Positions 8,476-17,242 of a stretch of DNA of 64,000 bases are shown one piece after another. Numbering within the stretch: position 1 is the stretch's first letter; each line of letters starts with the position of its first letter. The stretch is from the NCBI RefSeq assembly GCF_026420845.1, contig NZ_JAOWCB010000016.1, forward strand, positions 1 through 64,000. Reading direction: 5' to 3'. This DNA is from Streptomyces sp. PR69 (GTDB lineage: Bacteria > Actinomycetota > Actinomycetes > Streptomycetales > Streptomycetaceae). A model generated the notes under the pieces. It searched no databases, had not been told where the DNA came from, and was given only the letters and a program-made list of their open reading frames with translations. The position numbers and the translations under genes are program-made.

Positions 8476-10014
8476 ATGTCGGAGGGTGCATCCTCCCGGA
8501 CCCCCGTCGCCCATGTCGCCCACGTCGCCCTCATCGCCTCACTCGCCCCGCTGCTGCACCGCTGGCTCCCCCGGCAGCGGTGGTACGCGGGCAAGGGCCG
8601 CCCGGTCACCGGCTTCTCGCTGGTCTCGGCGACCGAGCTGCTGCCCGCGGACGGGCCCGGCGCGGGGCTGCTCCATCTGCTGCTGCGGGTCAGACAGCAG
8701 GAGCCCCGGGAACAGGAGTTCCGGCAGCACGAGACCCGGCAGCACGAGCGGACATCCTCCGGCGCCGGCCGCCGCCGCCAGTCACCCGACGACTGCTATC
8801 AGCTCTTCCTCGGAGTGCGACAGACCCTGCCGCCGCATCTCGCCCCCGCGCTGATCGGCCATCTGGCCAGCGGACCGCTCGCCGGACGGACCGTATACGA
8901 AGGTCTGCACGATCCCCGGCTCGCGGAACTGCTGCTGGAACGGCTGCGCGCCCCCGGCGCCCTCGGACCGCTGCGCTTCGACCGCTTCGACGGCACGCCC
9001 GCCGTCCCCGGCGGGCTCGCCCCGCGCCCGCTGGACGCCGAGCAGTCCAACACCTCCCTGGTATACGGCGACGCCTACATCCTCAAGCTGTTCCGCCGTG
9101 TCCACCCCGGCCCCAACCCGGATCTGGAGCTGCCGCTCGCACTCGCCCGCGCCGGGTGCGGCCGGGCCCCCGCCCCCGTCGCCTGGTACGAGGCCCATAC
9201 CCCGGAGCCGTACACCCTGGGGGTGCTCCAGCCGTTTCTGCGGGGCTCGCAGGACGCCTGGGTGCTGGCGCTCAAGGCGCTGGCCGAAGGGGAGCCGTTC
9301 ACGGCGGAGGCACGGGCGCTGGGCCGGGTCACCGCCGAGGTGCACCAGGCGCTGGCGGGCGAGCTGCCGACAGTGACCCTGCACCGGCCGCAGACCGAGC
9401 AGCTCGCCGCGGCGATGCGCAGACGGCTGGACGCGGCGGCGGAGGCGGTGCCCGCGCTGACGCCGTATGTGCCGCGGCTGCGCACCGCGTTCGAGGCGGT
9501 CGCGGAGCTCGGCCGGCGGGGCCGGGTCTGGTGCGCCCAGCGCGTACACGGCGATCTGCACCTCGGTCAGATACTGCGCGGCGCGCGGGAGGCGGCGCCC
9601 GGCCCGGCGCTCACCGGTGCGCCGGACGGCGGCCCCGGGACCCGGCAGCGGCCGGCCGGCGACGGGCACTGGTCGGTCATCGACTTCGAGGGCGAGCCCG
9701 CGCGGCCGCTCACCGAACGCCGCCGCCCGCAGCCCGCGGTGCGCGACGTCGCCGGAATGCTCCGCTCCTTCGACTACGCCGCCCGCACCCACCGCCCCTG
9801 GAACCCGGACTGGGCCGAGCGCTGCCGCGACGCCTACTGCGAGGGCTACGCCGAGGTCAGCGGCGCGGACCCGCGTCTGGAAATGGAGCTGCTGCGCGCG
9901 TACGAGACGGACAAGGCGGTGTACGAGGCGGTGTACGAGGCCAGACACCGCCCCGACTGGCTGCCGGTGCCCATGGCGGCGATCGACCGCCTGGCCGCCG
10001 CTCTCACCCCCTGA
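8476..10014 (+). CDS. mak: Maltokinase Mak (Pep2)
   Basis: 512-residue kinase making maltose 1-phosphate from maltose and ATP, the donor for GlgE. The aminoglycoside-phosphotransferase-like fold is shown by the catalytic loop VHGDLHLGQIL and the metal-binding VIDFEGEP. The start at 8476 is chosen because AAAGGA lies nine bases upstream; the frame is open further but without a site. It is longer than typical Mak (about 450), owing to a Gln/Glu/Arg-rich insert near residues 75-100 (QEPREQEFRQHETRQHER) and a Gly/Pro-rich insert between the two catalytic motifs. It is followed 46 bases later by glgB. Confidence 0.93.
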   Translation: MSEGASSRTPVAHVAHVALIASLAPLLHRWLPRQRWYAGKGRPVTGFSLVSATELLPADGPGAGLLHLLLRVRQQEPREQEFRQHETRQHERTSSGAGRRRQSPDDCYQLFLGVRQTLPPHLAPALIGHLASGPLAGRTVYEGLHDPRLAELLLERLRAPGALGPLRFDRFDGTPAVPGGLAPRPLDAEQSNTSLVYGDAYILKLFRRVHPGPNPDLELPLALARAGCGRAPAPVAWYEAHTPEPYTLGVLQPFLRGSQDAWVLALKALAEGEPFTAEARALGRVTAEVHQALAGELPTVTLHRPQTEQLAAAMRRRLDAAAEAVPALTPYVPRLRTAFEAVAELGRRGRVWCAQRVHGDLHLGQILRGAREAAPGPALTGAPDGGPGTRQRPAGDGHWSVIDFEGEPARPLTERRRPQPAVRDVAGMLRSFDYAARTHRPWNPDWAERCRDAYCEGYAEVSGADPRLEMELLRAYETDKAVYEAVYEARHRPDWLPVPMAAIDRLAAALTP

Positions 10015-10060
10015 CGCCCCTTCCCTCCCCGCCCCGCATCCCTTCCAGGAGGCTGCCCCC

Positions 10061-12373
10061 GTGACCCCTCGTCCCCCGTCCCCCGGTTCCGCCGACGCAC
10101 CCAGGGCACAGCGCGGAAAGCAGCCGCCCGCCCGAGCGTCGAAGCAGCGCGGCAGCCATGGCGTGCGTCCCGCCCGGCCGCTCCCGGAGGAGGACCGGCA
10201 GCGGCTGCTGCACGGCGCCCACCACGATCCGCACGCCCTGCTCGGCGCGCACACCGTGCGCGGCGGGGTGGAGCTGCGGGTGCTGCGCCCCTACGCACGC
10301 TCGGTGACCGTGCTCGCCAAGGGGCTGCGCGCCGCGCTGCACGAGGACGGCGACGGTCTGTTCTCCGGAGTGCTGCCGCTGCGCGCCGTCCCCGAATACC
10401 GGCTGGTCGTGGCGTACGACGGCGAAGGTGGCAGCGGCACACACGAGATCGAGGTCCATGACCCGTACCGCTTTCTGCCCGCCCTGGGCGAACTGGATCT
10501 GCATCTGATCGGCGAGGGCCGCCACGAGGAGCTGTGGAAGGCGCTGGGGGCCCAGCCGATGGCGCACCAGGGCGTGACCGGCACCCGCTTCACGGTATGG
10601 GCGCCCAACGCCCGCGGGGTGCGGATCGCCGGGGACTTCAACTACTGGGACGGCACCGGCTTCCCCATGCGCTCCCTGGGCTCCAGCGGGGTGTGGGAGC
10701 TGTTCCTGCCGGGCGTGGGCGAGGGAGCGCTGTACAAGTTCGACATCACCCGCCCGGACGGCTCGCACACCCTGCGCGCCGACCCGATGGCCCGGCGCAC
10801 GGAGGCCCCGCCCGCCACCGCCTCGATCGTGACCGAGTCCCACCATGTGTGGCATGACGAGGAGTGGATGGCGCACCGCGGCGACCGTCCGGTGCACGAG
10901 TCGCCGTTCTCGGTCTACGAGGTCCATCTGCCGTCCTGGCGGCCCGGTCTGACCTACCGCCAGCTGGCCGCGCAGCTGCCCGCGTACGTCAAGGACCTCG
11001 GCTTCACCCATGTGGAGTTCATGCCGCTCGCCGAGCATCCCTTCGGCGGCTCCTGGGGCTACCAGATCACGGGCTTCTACGCGCCCACCGCCCGGCTGGG
11101 CACGCCGGACGACTTCAGACACCTCGTCGACGCGCTGCACCGGGCGGGCGTCGGCGTGCTGATGGACTGGGTGCCGGCCCACTTCCCGCGCGACGACTGG
11201 GCGCTCGCCCAGTTCGACGGCCGCCCGCTGTACGAGCACCAGGACCCGGTCCGGGCGTCGCACCCCGACTGGGGCACGCTGGAGTTCGACTACGGCCGCA
11301 AAGAGGTGCGCAACTTCCTCGTGGCGAACGCCGCGTACTGGTGCGAGGAGTTCCATATCGACGGGCTGCGGGTGGACGCCGTCGCCTCGATGCTGTACCT
11401 CGACTACTCACGCGAGAACGGCGAGTGGTCGCCGAACGAACACGGCGGCCGGGAGAACCTGGACGCGGTGGCCTTCCTCCAGGAGATGAACGCCACCGTC
11501 TACCGCCGCTGCCCGGGCGTCGTCACCATCGCGGAGGAGTCCACCGCCTGGGACGGCGTGACCCGCGCGACCCACCATGCGGGCCCCGGCGGCTTCGGCG
11601 GCCTCGGCTTCGGCCTGAAGTGGAACATGGGCTGGATGCATGACTCGCTGGGCTATGTCGCGCACGAGCCGGTGCACCGCAAGTTCCACCACAACGAGAT
11701 GACCTTCTCGATGGTGTACGCGTACAGCGAGAACTACATCCTGCCGATCTCCCACGACGAGGTGGTCCACGGCAAGCAGGCGCTGGTCAGCAAAATGCCC
11801 GGCGACTGGTGGCAGCAGCGCGCCAACCACCGCGCGTATCTGGGCTTCATGTGGGCGCACCCCGGCAAGCAGCTGCTCTTCATGGGCCAGGAGTTCGCCC
11901 AGGGCGCGGAGTGGTCGGAGAGCCACGGGCCCGACTGGTGGCTGCTCGACCCCTCGTACGCGGCGGAGCCGGACCACCGGGGCGTGCGGGACCTGGTCCG
12001 CGACCTCAACACGCTCTACGCGGGCACGCCCGCGCTCTGGCAACGCGACACCACGCCCGAGGGCTTCGCCTGGGTCGACGGCGACGCGGCCGAGGACAAC
12101 GTCTTCGCCTTCCTCCGCTTCGACGCCCACGGCGCGCCGCTGCTCGCGGTGAGCAACTTCTCCCCCGTGGTGCGCCATGAGTACCGCCTCGGCGTGCCGC
12201 CCGAGCCGACGGCCTGGGCGGAGGTCCTCAACACGGACGCCGCACGCTACGGCGGCGGCGACGTGACCAACCCGGACCCCCTGAAGCCGGACGACACCCC
12301 CTGCCACGGCCGCCGCCACAGCATCCAGCTGACCCTGCCGCCCCTCGCAACCCTCTGGCTCCGCCCGTCATGA
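10061..12373 (+). CDS. glgB: 1,4-alpha-glucan branching enzyme GlgB
   Basis: 770-residue GH13 subfamily 9 enzyme that adds alpha-1,6 branches to the linear glucan made by GlgE. N-terminal residues 1-45 are Pro/Arg-rich and variable, then come two beta-sandwich (CBM48-like) regions, including FTVWAPNARGVRIAGDFN, and the catalytic barrel. Catalytic residues are Asp439 (GLRVDAVASMLYLDYS), Glu492 (TIAEESTAWDGVT) and Asp566 (ISHDEVVHGK). The GTG start has AGGAGG eight bases upstream. It is the last gene of the cluster and converges on helD across 99 bp. Confidence 0.97.
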   Translation: MTPRPPSPGSADAPRAQRGKQPPARASKQRGSHGVRPARPLPEEDRQRLLHGAHHDPHALLGAHTVRGGVELRVLRPYARSVTVLAKGLRAALHEDGDGLFSGVLPLRAVPEYRLVVAYDGEGGSGTHEIEVHDPYRFLPALGELDLHLIGEGRHEELWKALGAQPMAHQGVTGTRFTVWAPNARGVRIAGDFNYWDGTGFPMRSLGSSGVWELFLPGVGEGALYKFDITRPDGSHTLRADPMARRTEAPPATASIVTESHHVWHDEEWMAHRGDRPVHESPFSVYEVHLPSWRPGLTYRQLAAQLPAYVKDLGFTHVEFMPLAEHPFGGSWGYQITGFYAPTARLGTPDDFRHLVDALHRAGVGVLMDWVPAHFPRDDWALAQFDGRPLYEHQDPVRASHPDWGTLEFDYGRKEVRNFLVANAAYWCEEFHIDGLRVDAVASMLYLDYSRENGEWSPNEHGGRENLDAVAFLQEMNATVYRRCPGVVTIAEESTAWDGVTRATHHAGPGGFGGLGFGLKWNMGWMHDSLGYVAHEPVHRKFHHNEMTFSMVYAYSENYILPISHDEVVHGKQALVSKMPGDWWQQRANHRAYLGFMWAHPGKQLLFMGQEFAQGAEWSESHGPDWWLLDPSYAAEPDHRGVRDLVRDLNTLYAGTPALWQRDTTPEGFAWVDGDAAEDNVFAFLRFDAHGAPLLAVSNFSPVVRHEYRLGVPPEPTAWAEVLNTDAARYGGGDVTNPDPLKPDDTPCHGRRHSIQLTLPPLATLWLRPS

Positions 12374-12472
12374 CGCGCCCCCGCCCGGGGCCCGGGCCCG
12401 GCCACCACGTCGCGGTCAGCCCCGGCGGGCGTGACGCCCTGGGATCGCGGGCGTGGCGCGCTGGGATCGCAG

Positions 12473-14740
12473 CTAGCCCTCCGCTTCCATCCGGACCAGC
12501 CCCAGCCGCTGCGTTGCTCTGGTCAGCGCCACATACAGGTCGTTCTCGCCGTGCGGGACGGCCGTGCGGATGCCGTGCGGGTCGACGACCACCACCGTGT
12601 CAAATTCCAGGCCCTTCGCCTGGCGGGGGTCGATCAGGACGACCGGGCGGGTGAGGTCGAGGGGGCCCTCGAAGGGGACGTCGGGCAGCGCGGCGGACAG
12701 GGCCTCGCGCAGTGCGGGGTGCAGGGCGGGCGGGGCGATCACGGCGAGGCGGCCTTCGCGCGGGGCGCCGGCGACGCGTTCGGCGACGGCGTGGGGCAGC
12801 TTGCCCGGGGAGACCGCCGTCTCCCAGGGCCGTACCCCCGTCGACCGCACCGAGCGCGGCGGCTCGAAGCCGGGGTCCGCGGCGCGCCTCAGCTCCGCCG
12901 CGAGGTCCATGATCTCGGTGGGGGTGCGGTAGTTGACGCCGAGCCTGGCCAGCTCCCAGCGGTCCTCGACGTACGGACCGAGGATGTGCTGCCAGGAGCT
13001 GCTGCCGGCCGCGTCGCCGGTCTGCGCCGGGTCGCCGACGAGCGTCATGGAGCGGGTCGGGGCGCGCCGCATCAGCAGCCGCCAGGCCATCGCGGACAGC
13101 TCCTGCGCCTCATCCACGATGATGTGCCCGAACGCCCAGGTGCGGTCGGCCGCGGCGCGCTCCGCGGCGCTGCGGGTGTCGGCCTCCTCGTGCCGGTCGG
13201 CCATCCGCTCGGCGTCGATGACGTCATGCGCGCTGAGGACCTCGGAGGCGTCCTTGTCGAGCTCCTCCTTGTCCTCGAACTCATAGGTGCGGGAGGCGTA
13301 CGAGACGTCGAGCACGCCCTGCGCATAGGCGATCCGCCGCTGGCGCTCGGCCTCCGCGGCGGCGCGGGCGGCGGAGTCGTCCGCGCCGAGGAGCTCGGCG
13401 GCCTCGTCGAGCAGCGGCACATCGGCGGGCGTCCAGGGGCCGGAGGGGCTCGCGGCGGCGCGGCGGATCGTTTCCGCGTCCGCGTCGGAGAGATGCGCCG
13501 GTTCGGCGAGGTAGTCGGCGAGGAACTCCTGCGGGGTGAGCAGGGGCCACAGCTCGTCGATCGCGGCATGCACCTCGCTGCTCGCGGCGATGCCCTTCGC
13601 GAGCTGGGCGATGTCGTCGGGGCCGAGGAAGTTGGGCCCGCCGTACGGGTCCTCGCCGATGCGGTCGGCCAGCTGCTCGGTCAGCGCGTCGATGATCCGG
13701 AACGCGAAGTGCGGGCGGGCGAGATTGTGCGGCAGCCCGGTCTCGCGGGCCTTGTGCCGGGCTTCGAGCGCCATGTCCCAGTCGAGGACGAGATCGCCGT
13801 CGTCGTGCGGGATGACCAGCGGCGACCCTCGCTCGGGCACCTGCTGCCGGTCGCGTACGGCCGCGGCCAGCGCCTCGGCCATCTCCGCGCGCCCCTTGAC
13901 CTCCGCGGCCCGCTGGCTGTCGACGCCCTCGGCGCGCACGCCGGGGAACAGCTCGCCCACCGTGGCCAGCAGCACACCCGTCTCGCCGAGCGAGGGCAGC
14001 ACTTCGCCGATGTAGCTGAGGAAAGCCGGGTTGGGCCCGACGATCAGCACGGCGCGCTTGGCGAGCTGCTCCCGGTGCGCGTAGAGCAGATACGCGGCCC
14101 GGTGCAGCGCCACCGCGGTCTTCCCGGTGCCCGGACCGCCCTCGACGACCAGCACGCCGTGGTGCGGGGCGCGGATGATGCGGTCCTGTTCGGCCTGGAT
14201 GGTCTGCACGATGTCGCCCATGCGGCCGGTGCGGGCGGAGTTCAGCGCGGCGAGCAGCACCTCGTCGGCGTTACGGGACTCGTATCCGGTGCGGGTGTCG
14301 TCGTCGAGGTCGAGGATCTCGTCATGCAGTCCGGTGACGGTCCGCCCCTCGGTGGTGATGTGCCGGCGGCGGCGCAGCCCCATCGGCTCATACCCGGTGG
14401 CGAGGTAGAACGGCCGCGCGACGGGCGCGCGCCAGTCGATGAGCAGGGGTGTCCGTTCGCTGTCGTCGGCGCGGATGCCGATGCGCCCGATGTGGTGGGT
14501 GCGTCCGTCGCGGCGGTCGATGCGTCCGAAGCAGAGACCGGTGTCCGCGACGTTCAGGGAGGCGAATCTCGCGGAGTGCTCCGCGGTGACGACATCCCGC
14601 TCGACCCGTGCCTGGCGTCCCGTGCCGACCTGCGCGACGGCCTGCCGGAGGGCGGACTCGGCCTGCTCACGAAGCGTGTCGAGACGCTCGTGGAGCAGGG
14701 AGATGAATTGCTGTTCCTGCTGCAATTCGTCGTTTGACAA
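12473..14740 (-). CDS. HelD-like UvrD/Rep superfamily helicase
   Basis: 755-residue superfamily 1 ATPase. The N-terminal segment (residues 1-40) is a coiled coil, as in HelD proteins that insert into RNA polymerase and recycle stalled complexes. Walker A is VEGGPGTGKTAVALHR, Walker B is IIVDEAQEL, and later motifs include LVGDPAQTGD and LGVNYRT. The actinobacterial class can also give rifamycin tolerance (HelR). The TTG start is supported by AGGAG six bases upstream. The upstream region is unusually A/T-rich with nested palindromes. I see no clear rifamycin-associated element, so HelR function is not claimed. Confidence 0.88.
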   Translation of the reverse strand: MSNDELQQEQQFISLLHERLDTLREQAESALRQAVAQVGTGRQARVERDVVTAEHSARFASLNVADTGLCFGRIDRRDGRTHHIGRIGIRADDSERTPLLIDWRAPVARPFYLATGYEPMGLRRRRHITTEGRTVTGLHDEILDLDDDTRTGYESRNADEVLLAALNSARTGRMGDIVQTIQAEQDRIIRAPHHGVLVVEGGPGTGKTAVALHRAAYLLYAHREQLAKRAVLIVGPNPAFLSYIGEVLPSLGETGVLLATVGELFPGVRAEGVDSQRAAEVKGRAEMAEALAAAVRDRQQVPERGSPLVIPHDDGDLVLDWDMALEARHKARETGLPHNLARPHFAFRIIDALTEQLADRIGEDPYGGPNFLGPDDIAQLAKGIAASSEVHAAIDELWPLLTPQEFLADYLAEPAHLSDADAETIRRAAASPSGPWTPADVPLLDEAAELLGADDSAARAAAEAERQRRIAYAQGVLDVSYASRTYEFEDKEELDKDASEVLSAHDVIDAERMADRHEEADTRSAAERAAADRTWAFGHIIVDEAQELSAMAWRLLMRRAPTRSMTLVGDPAQTGDAAGSSSWQHILGPYVEDRWELARLGVNYRTPTEIMDLAAELRRAADPGFEPPRSVRSTGVRPWETAVSPGKLPHAVAERVAGAPREGRLAVIAPPALHPALREALSAALPDVPFEGPLDLTRPVVLIDPRQAKGLEFDTVVVVDPHGIRTAVPHGENDLYVALTRATQRLGLVRMEAEG

Positions 14741-14755
14741 TTCAGCTCCTGACGC

Positions 14756-14823
14756 GGTATATTATGCGGAGTTGGTTAACCGTATTGTTTATGCGCACAT
14801 AAAGCGGAACCACTCAATATACC
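14756..14823 (-). promoter_or_regulatory. Nested palindromes in the helD promoter region
   Basis: In an A/T-rich island ahead of the helicase gene lie GGTTAACC (14774-14781), the inverted repeat TTATG-CGCA-CATAA (14789-14802), and outer arms GGTATATT (14756-14763) and AATATACC (14816-14823). On the minus strand CATAATATA could serve as a -10 box. This looks like a regulated promoter, but the regulator is unknown. Confidence 0.5.
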
Positions 14824-14831
14824 CAGAGAAG

Positions 14832-14861
14832 AACCCCGGCCGCCAATGCGGAGCCGGGGTT
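14832..14861 (-). terminator. Bidirectional intrinsic terminator
   Basis: AACCCCGGC / GCCGGGGTT with a 12-base loop. The minus strand continues with TTCTTC after the hairpin, so it ends the GH114-like gene at 14894; the plus strand has a better T run. Confidence 0.75.
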
Positions 14862-14893
14862 TTTGTGTGCGGCAGTTCGGAACGCCGGGCAGA

Positions 14894-15913
14894 TCAGCAG
14901 GTACGGCGGGCGTACGCGGCTTCCCCGGCCGGGGCGACGTCCAGGTCGCGCAGGACCACCGAGAGCCTGTCGCCCCAGGTCTCGCAGGCGGCGGCAAGGC
15001 CCGCCGTCTGGTACTCGATGACGAAGACCCGGTCGTCGAAGGCGTCCGCGTAGGCACCGCATTCGTCGTACTGTCCGCACTCCTCGGCGACCGCGAAATC
15101 GAATCCGATGCTCCGTCCCCGGCCTGCCAGTTCGGCGGCGTTCTTCTGGCCGATCGCCAGACCGGCGGCGTGGGCCCGCGCGACGAGCAGCTTCCCGAAG
15201 GCGAGGTCGTGTTCAGCCGTGAGGAGCCCCCTGGACCGCTCGTGCGAGTCGAGGTTGTCGGCCTCGACGGCCTGGTAGCCGGAGGCGGCACAGCCGTCGA
15301 TCCACTCCCCCACGATCCGGGCGAGCCGCTCGCGCTTGGCGGGGGTCGAGATGTCAAGGAGGGCCTCGTCCCAGTCTCCGTCGACGACCAGTGCACCGGC
15401 GGCGTCACGGAGCAGCAGGTCGGGGTGGCGGGCCTGCCACCAGCCGGTGGCGTCAGGCTGGGCCTGGAAAGCGTTGACGTAGCAGATGTTGTACAGCCCG
15501 GGCGCGGGCTTCGCGGCGCGGTCGCGGGAGACCGCGCGTACACCGGGCGGTGGGGCGTAGGGGCCGCCGATCTGGTAGTCGAAGGCGATGCCGGCCTCGG
15601 GCAGCACCGGCTTGCCCGCCCCGGCCGGGGTGCGGGCCTCGGTCGGCTTCCCCGAAGCGGTCGGGGCCTGGGCCGGGGCCGCCGTACCGGCTGCGGTCGG
15701 CGGCCTGGCGCCGGCCGGGGCTCCGGCCCCGGGCTCGGCCCCGGGCTCGGCAGCGGTCGCGGTCGCGGTCGGCGCGGCGGCGGAGGACCCGTCCGGCACA
15801 TCGGCGCGCTCGCCGCCGGACGCGGAGCATCCGCCCACGGCCCCTGCGAGCACACCGCACACCACCACCGCGGCGAACACGCGGAGAAGGGCAGGGCGGA
15901 CGCGGTCGGACAT
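14894..15913 (-). CDS. Lipoprotein with endo-alpha-1,4-polygalactosaminidase-like (GH114) domain
   Basis: 339-residue exported protein. Residues 1-30 are a lipoprotein signal peptide ending in the lipobox GAVGGCSAS, followed by an Ala/Pro/Thr/Gly linker to about residue 95. The rest is a TIM-barrel of the GH114/TM1410 type: YNICYVNAFQAQPD, the conserved DGDWDEALLDIS, QAVEADNLDSHER with its acidic residues, and GLAIGQKNAAEL. The start at 15913 has AGGAG seven bases upstream. It probably degrades a galactosamine-containing polymer at the cell surface; the substrate is inferred from the family only. It is preceded by a separately transcribed lipoprotein gene. Confidence 0.8.
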   Translation of the reverse strand: MSDRVRPALLRVFAAVVVCGVLAGAVGGCSASGGERADVPDGSSAAAPTATATAAEPGAEPGAGAPAGARPPTAAGTAAPAQAPTASGKPTEARTPAGAGKPVLPEAGIAFDYQIGGPYAPPPGVRAVSRDRAAKPAPGLYNICYVNAFQAQPDATGWWQARHPDLLLRDAAGALVVDGDWDEALLDISTPAKRERLARIVGEWIDGCAASGYQAVEADNLDSHERSRGLLTAEHDLAFGKLLVARAHAAGLAIGQKNAAELAGRGRSIGFDFAVAEECGQYDECGAYADAFDDRVFVIEYQTAGLAAACETWGDRLSVVLRDLDVAPAGEAAYARRTC

Positions 15914-16033
15914 CTCAGGGGCTCCTGTCGGCACATGGGCTGCGGCGGCGCGCAGCCCATCATGCCGCCCCTGCCGCCTCCTCCCGCCGTCGGCCCCCGG
16001 GGCGCGCAGAAGACGGGCCTGGCGCGGCCCGGC

Positions 16034-17053
16034 CTACGGTTCGCCGATCCGGACGAGGCTGGTGATCTCCAACTCCGCGGGAAGGGAACCGGAATTCAGG
16101 GTGGCGGCGAGTTCCTCGGCGGACCGGCGCGTGAACGTCCCGGAGATCTCGGCATTGCCGCCGCCGAGTCTCATGTTGACGGCCGGTGCGGAGACGACCT
16201 CGCCGTCGAGGACGATGGCGAACTGGTTCTGCGGCGAGGAGCGGGCGGCGAGATCTCCGGTGATGTCGGCGAACTTCCGCGTGCCCGCGGGGCTGAAGGC
16301 CAGCTGGACGACCCAGCGCGCCGTGCCCTGGGCATCCAGGGCGGCCTCGGCCGAGCTGATGCCGGAGCCGTCCAGGGCGGCCGGACCCAGCAGATACTTC
16401 AGGGCCTCGCCCGGCGGCGTCCCGCCTTCGGCGCCGCAGGCGGCGATGGAGTCCTGTGCGCCGGCGCGCCGGCCGGCGTCGGCGCGCGGGCGGTCGCCGG
16501 AGCAGTCCAGCGCCGCGAACTCCGCCTGAAGCGCGGCGCTGGGCTCCGACGAGGTGTTCGCGGAGGGAACGGCGGGGCTGTCGGCGGGACGGTCGGCAGA
16601 GGGGGCGGCGGCGGAGTCGGCGGAGGAGTCGGTGGAGCGGTCGGCGGGGAGCGCAGACCCAGGGGCCACCGCCAGCACCGGCCGGAAGTGCAGCTCCCCG
16701 GCGGCTCCCAGTTGCTTCAGGCGCTCCTCGTCGGAGCTGGGACCGGTGACGGTGATGGAGCCGCCCTCCGCCCTGACCCGTACACCGGCCATCCCCAGTG
16801 CGTCGGCACGCCGCTTGAGCCGTTCCGCGGTCGTCCGCACCGCGTCGGCCGTCGCCGGCTGCCGGGCGGCGAAGGTCACGGCCGACCGGCTGCCGTCGGC
16901 CGCGCCGGAGGCTTCCGCGGCGGCGCTCCGGGCGGCGTCGGCTCCCGACGGTGTGCCCCTCAAAGAGCCCGACGGGCCGGAACAGCCGACCAGCACCACC
17001 GCCCCGGCGCACAGAGACACAAGGACACAAGCGGTCTGACGAGAGTGCGGCAT
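16034..17053 (-). CDS. Lipoprotein with SecD-like periplasmic (P1 head) domain
   Basis: 339-residue predicted lipoprotein: signal peptide with lipobox VVLVGCSGP, then a Ser/Ala-rich spacer. The following region matches the periplasmic part of SecD: TTAERLKRRADALGMAGVRV then ITVTGPSSDEERLKQLGAAG, and near the C-terminus LAFSPAGTRKFADITGDLA, FAIVLDGEVVSAPAVN and RSAEELAATLNSGSLP. A low-complexity stretch of about 40 residues (Asp/Ser/Ala/Pro) interrupts the domain. No SecD transmembrane helices follow, so it cannot be a translocase subunit itself. GGGAGA precedes the ATG by nine bases. Function unknown; it may bind exported polypeptides. Confidence 0.8.
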   Translation of the reverse strand: MPHSRQTACVLVSLCAGAVVLVGCSGPSGSLRGTPSGADAARSAAAEASGAADGSRSAVTFAARQPATADAVRTTAERLKRRADALGMAGVRVRAEGGSITVTGPSSDEERLKQLGAAGELHFRPVLAVAPGSALPADRSTDSSADSAAAPSADRPADSPAVPSANTSSEPSAALQAEFAALDCSGDRPRADAGRRAGAQDSIAACGAEGGTPPGEALKYLLGPAALDGSGISSAEAALDAQGTARWVVQLAFSPAGTRKFADITGDLAARSSPQNQFAIVLDGEVVSAPAVNMRLGGGNAEISGTFTRRSAEELAATLNSGSLPAELEITSLVRIGEP

Positions 17054-17190
17054 GGCGAGCAGTCTCCCAAGCGGGACAAGGCATCGGCAGGCGAATGCGG
17101 AGACTGCGCAACCCGGCAGACAGCGCGCGTGTTCAAGGGCTTAACACGGCACGGGGATTGACGGGGGATCTGCCTCCATCTAGAAAACAG

Positions 17191-17204
17191 TGAGAGCGCT
17201 CTCA
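17191..17204 (+). promoter_or_regulatory. LacI/CebR-type operator
   Basis: Perfect 14-bp palindrome TGAGAGCGCTCTCA 38 bases before the GH16 start. It has the GAGCGCTC core of LacI-family sugar repressors such as CebR (TGGGAGCGCTCCCA), so the glucanase is probably induced by an oligosaccharide. Confidence 0.8.
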
Positions 17205-17242
17205 AACCCCCCGCCTCGGCTCCATCCGTCCGGAGGTGTTCC

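Noticed and set aside
7512..10064. 850-codon plus-strand frame across treS and mak
   Set aside because: Out-of-frame reading of two well-identified enzymes; product is Arg/Ala/Pro-rich with no domain.
12431..14737. Open frame of 768 codons on the plus strand
   Set aside because: It is an exact shadow of the helicase gene on the other strand; the product has no recognisable domain and is rich in Arg/Gly/Val as expected for an antisense frame of G/C-rich coding DNA.
14741..14830. Rifamycin-associated element ahead of the HelD-like gene
   Set aside because: The palindromes there are A/T-rich and do not resemble the G/C-rich element I know for HelR promoters.
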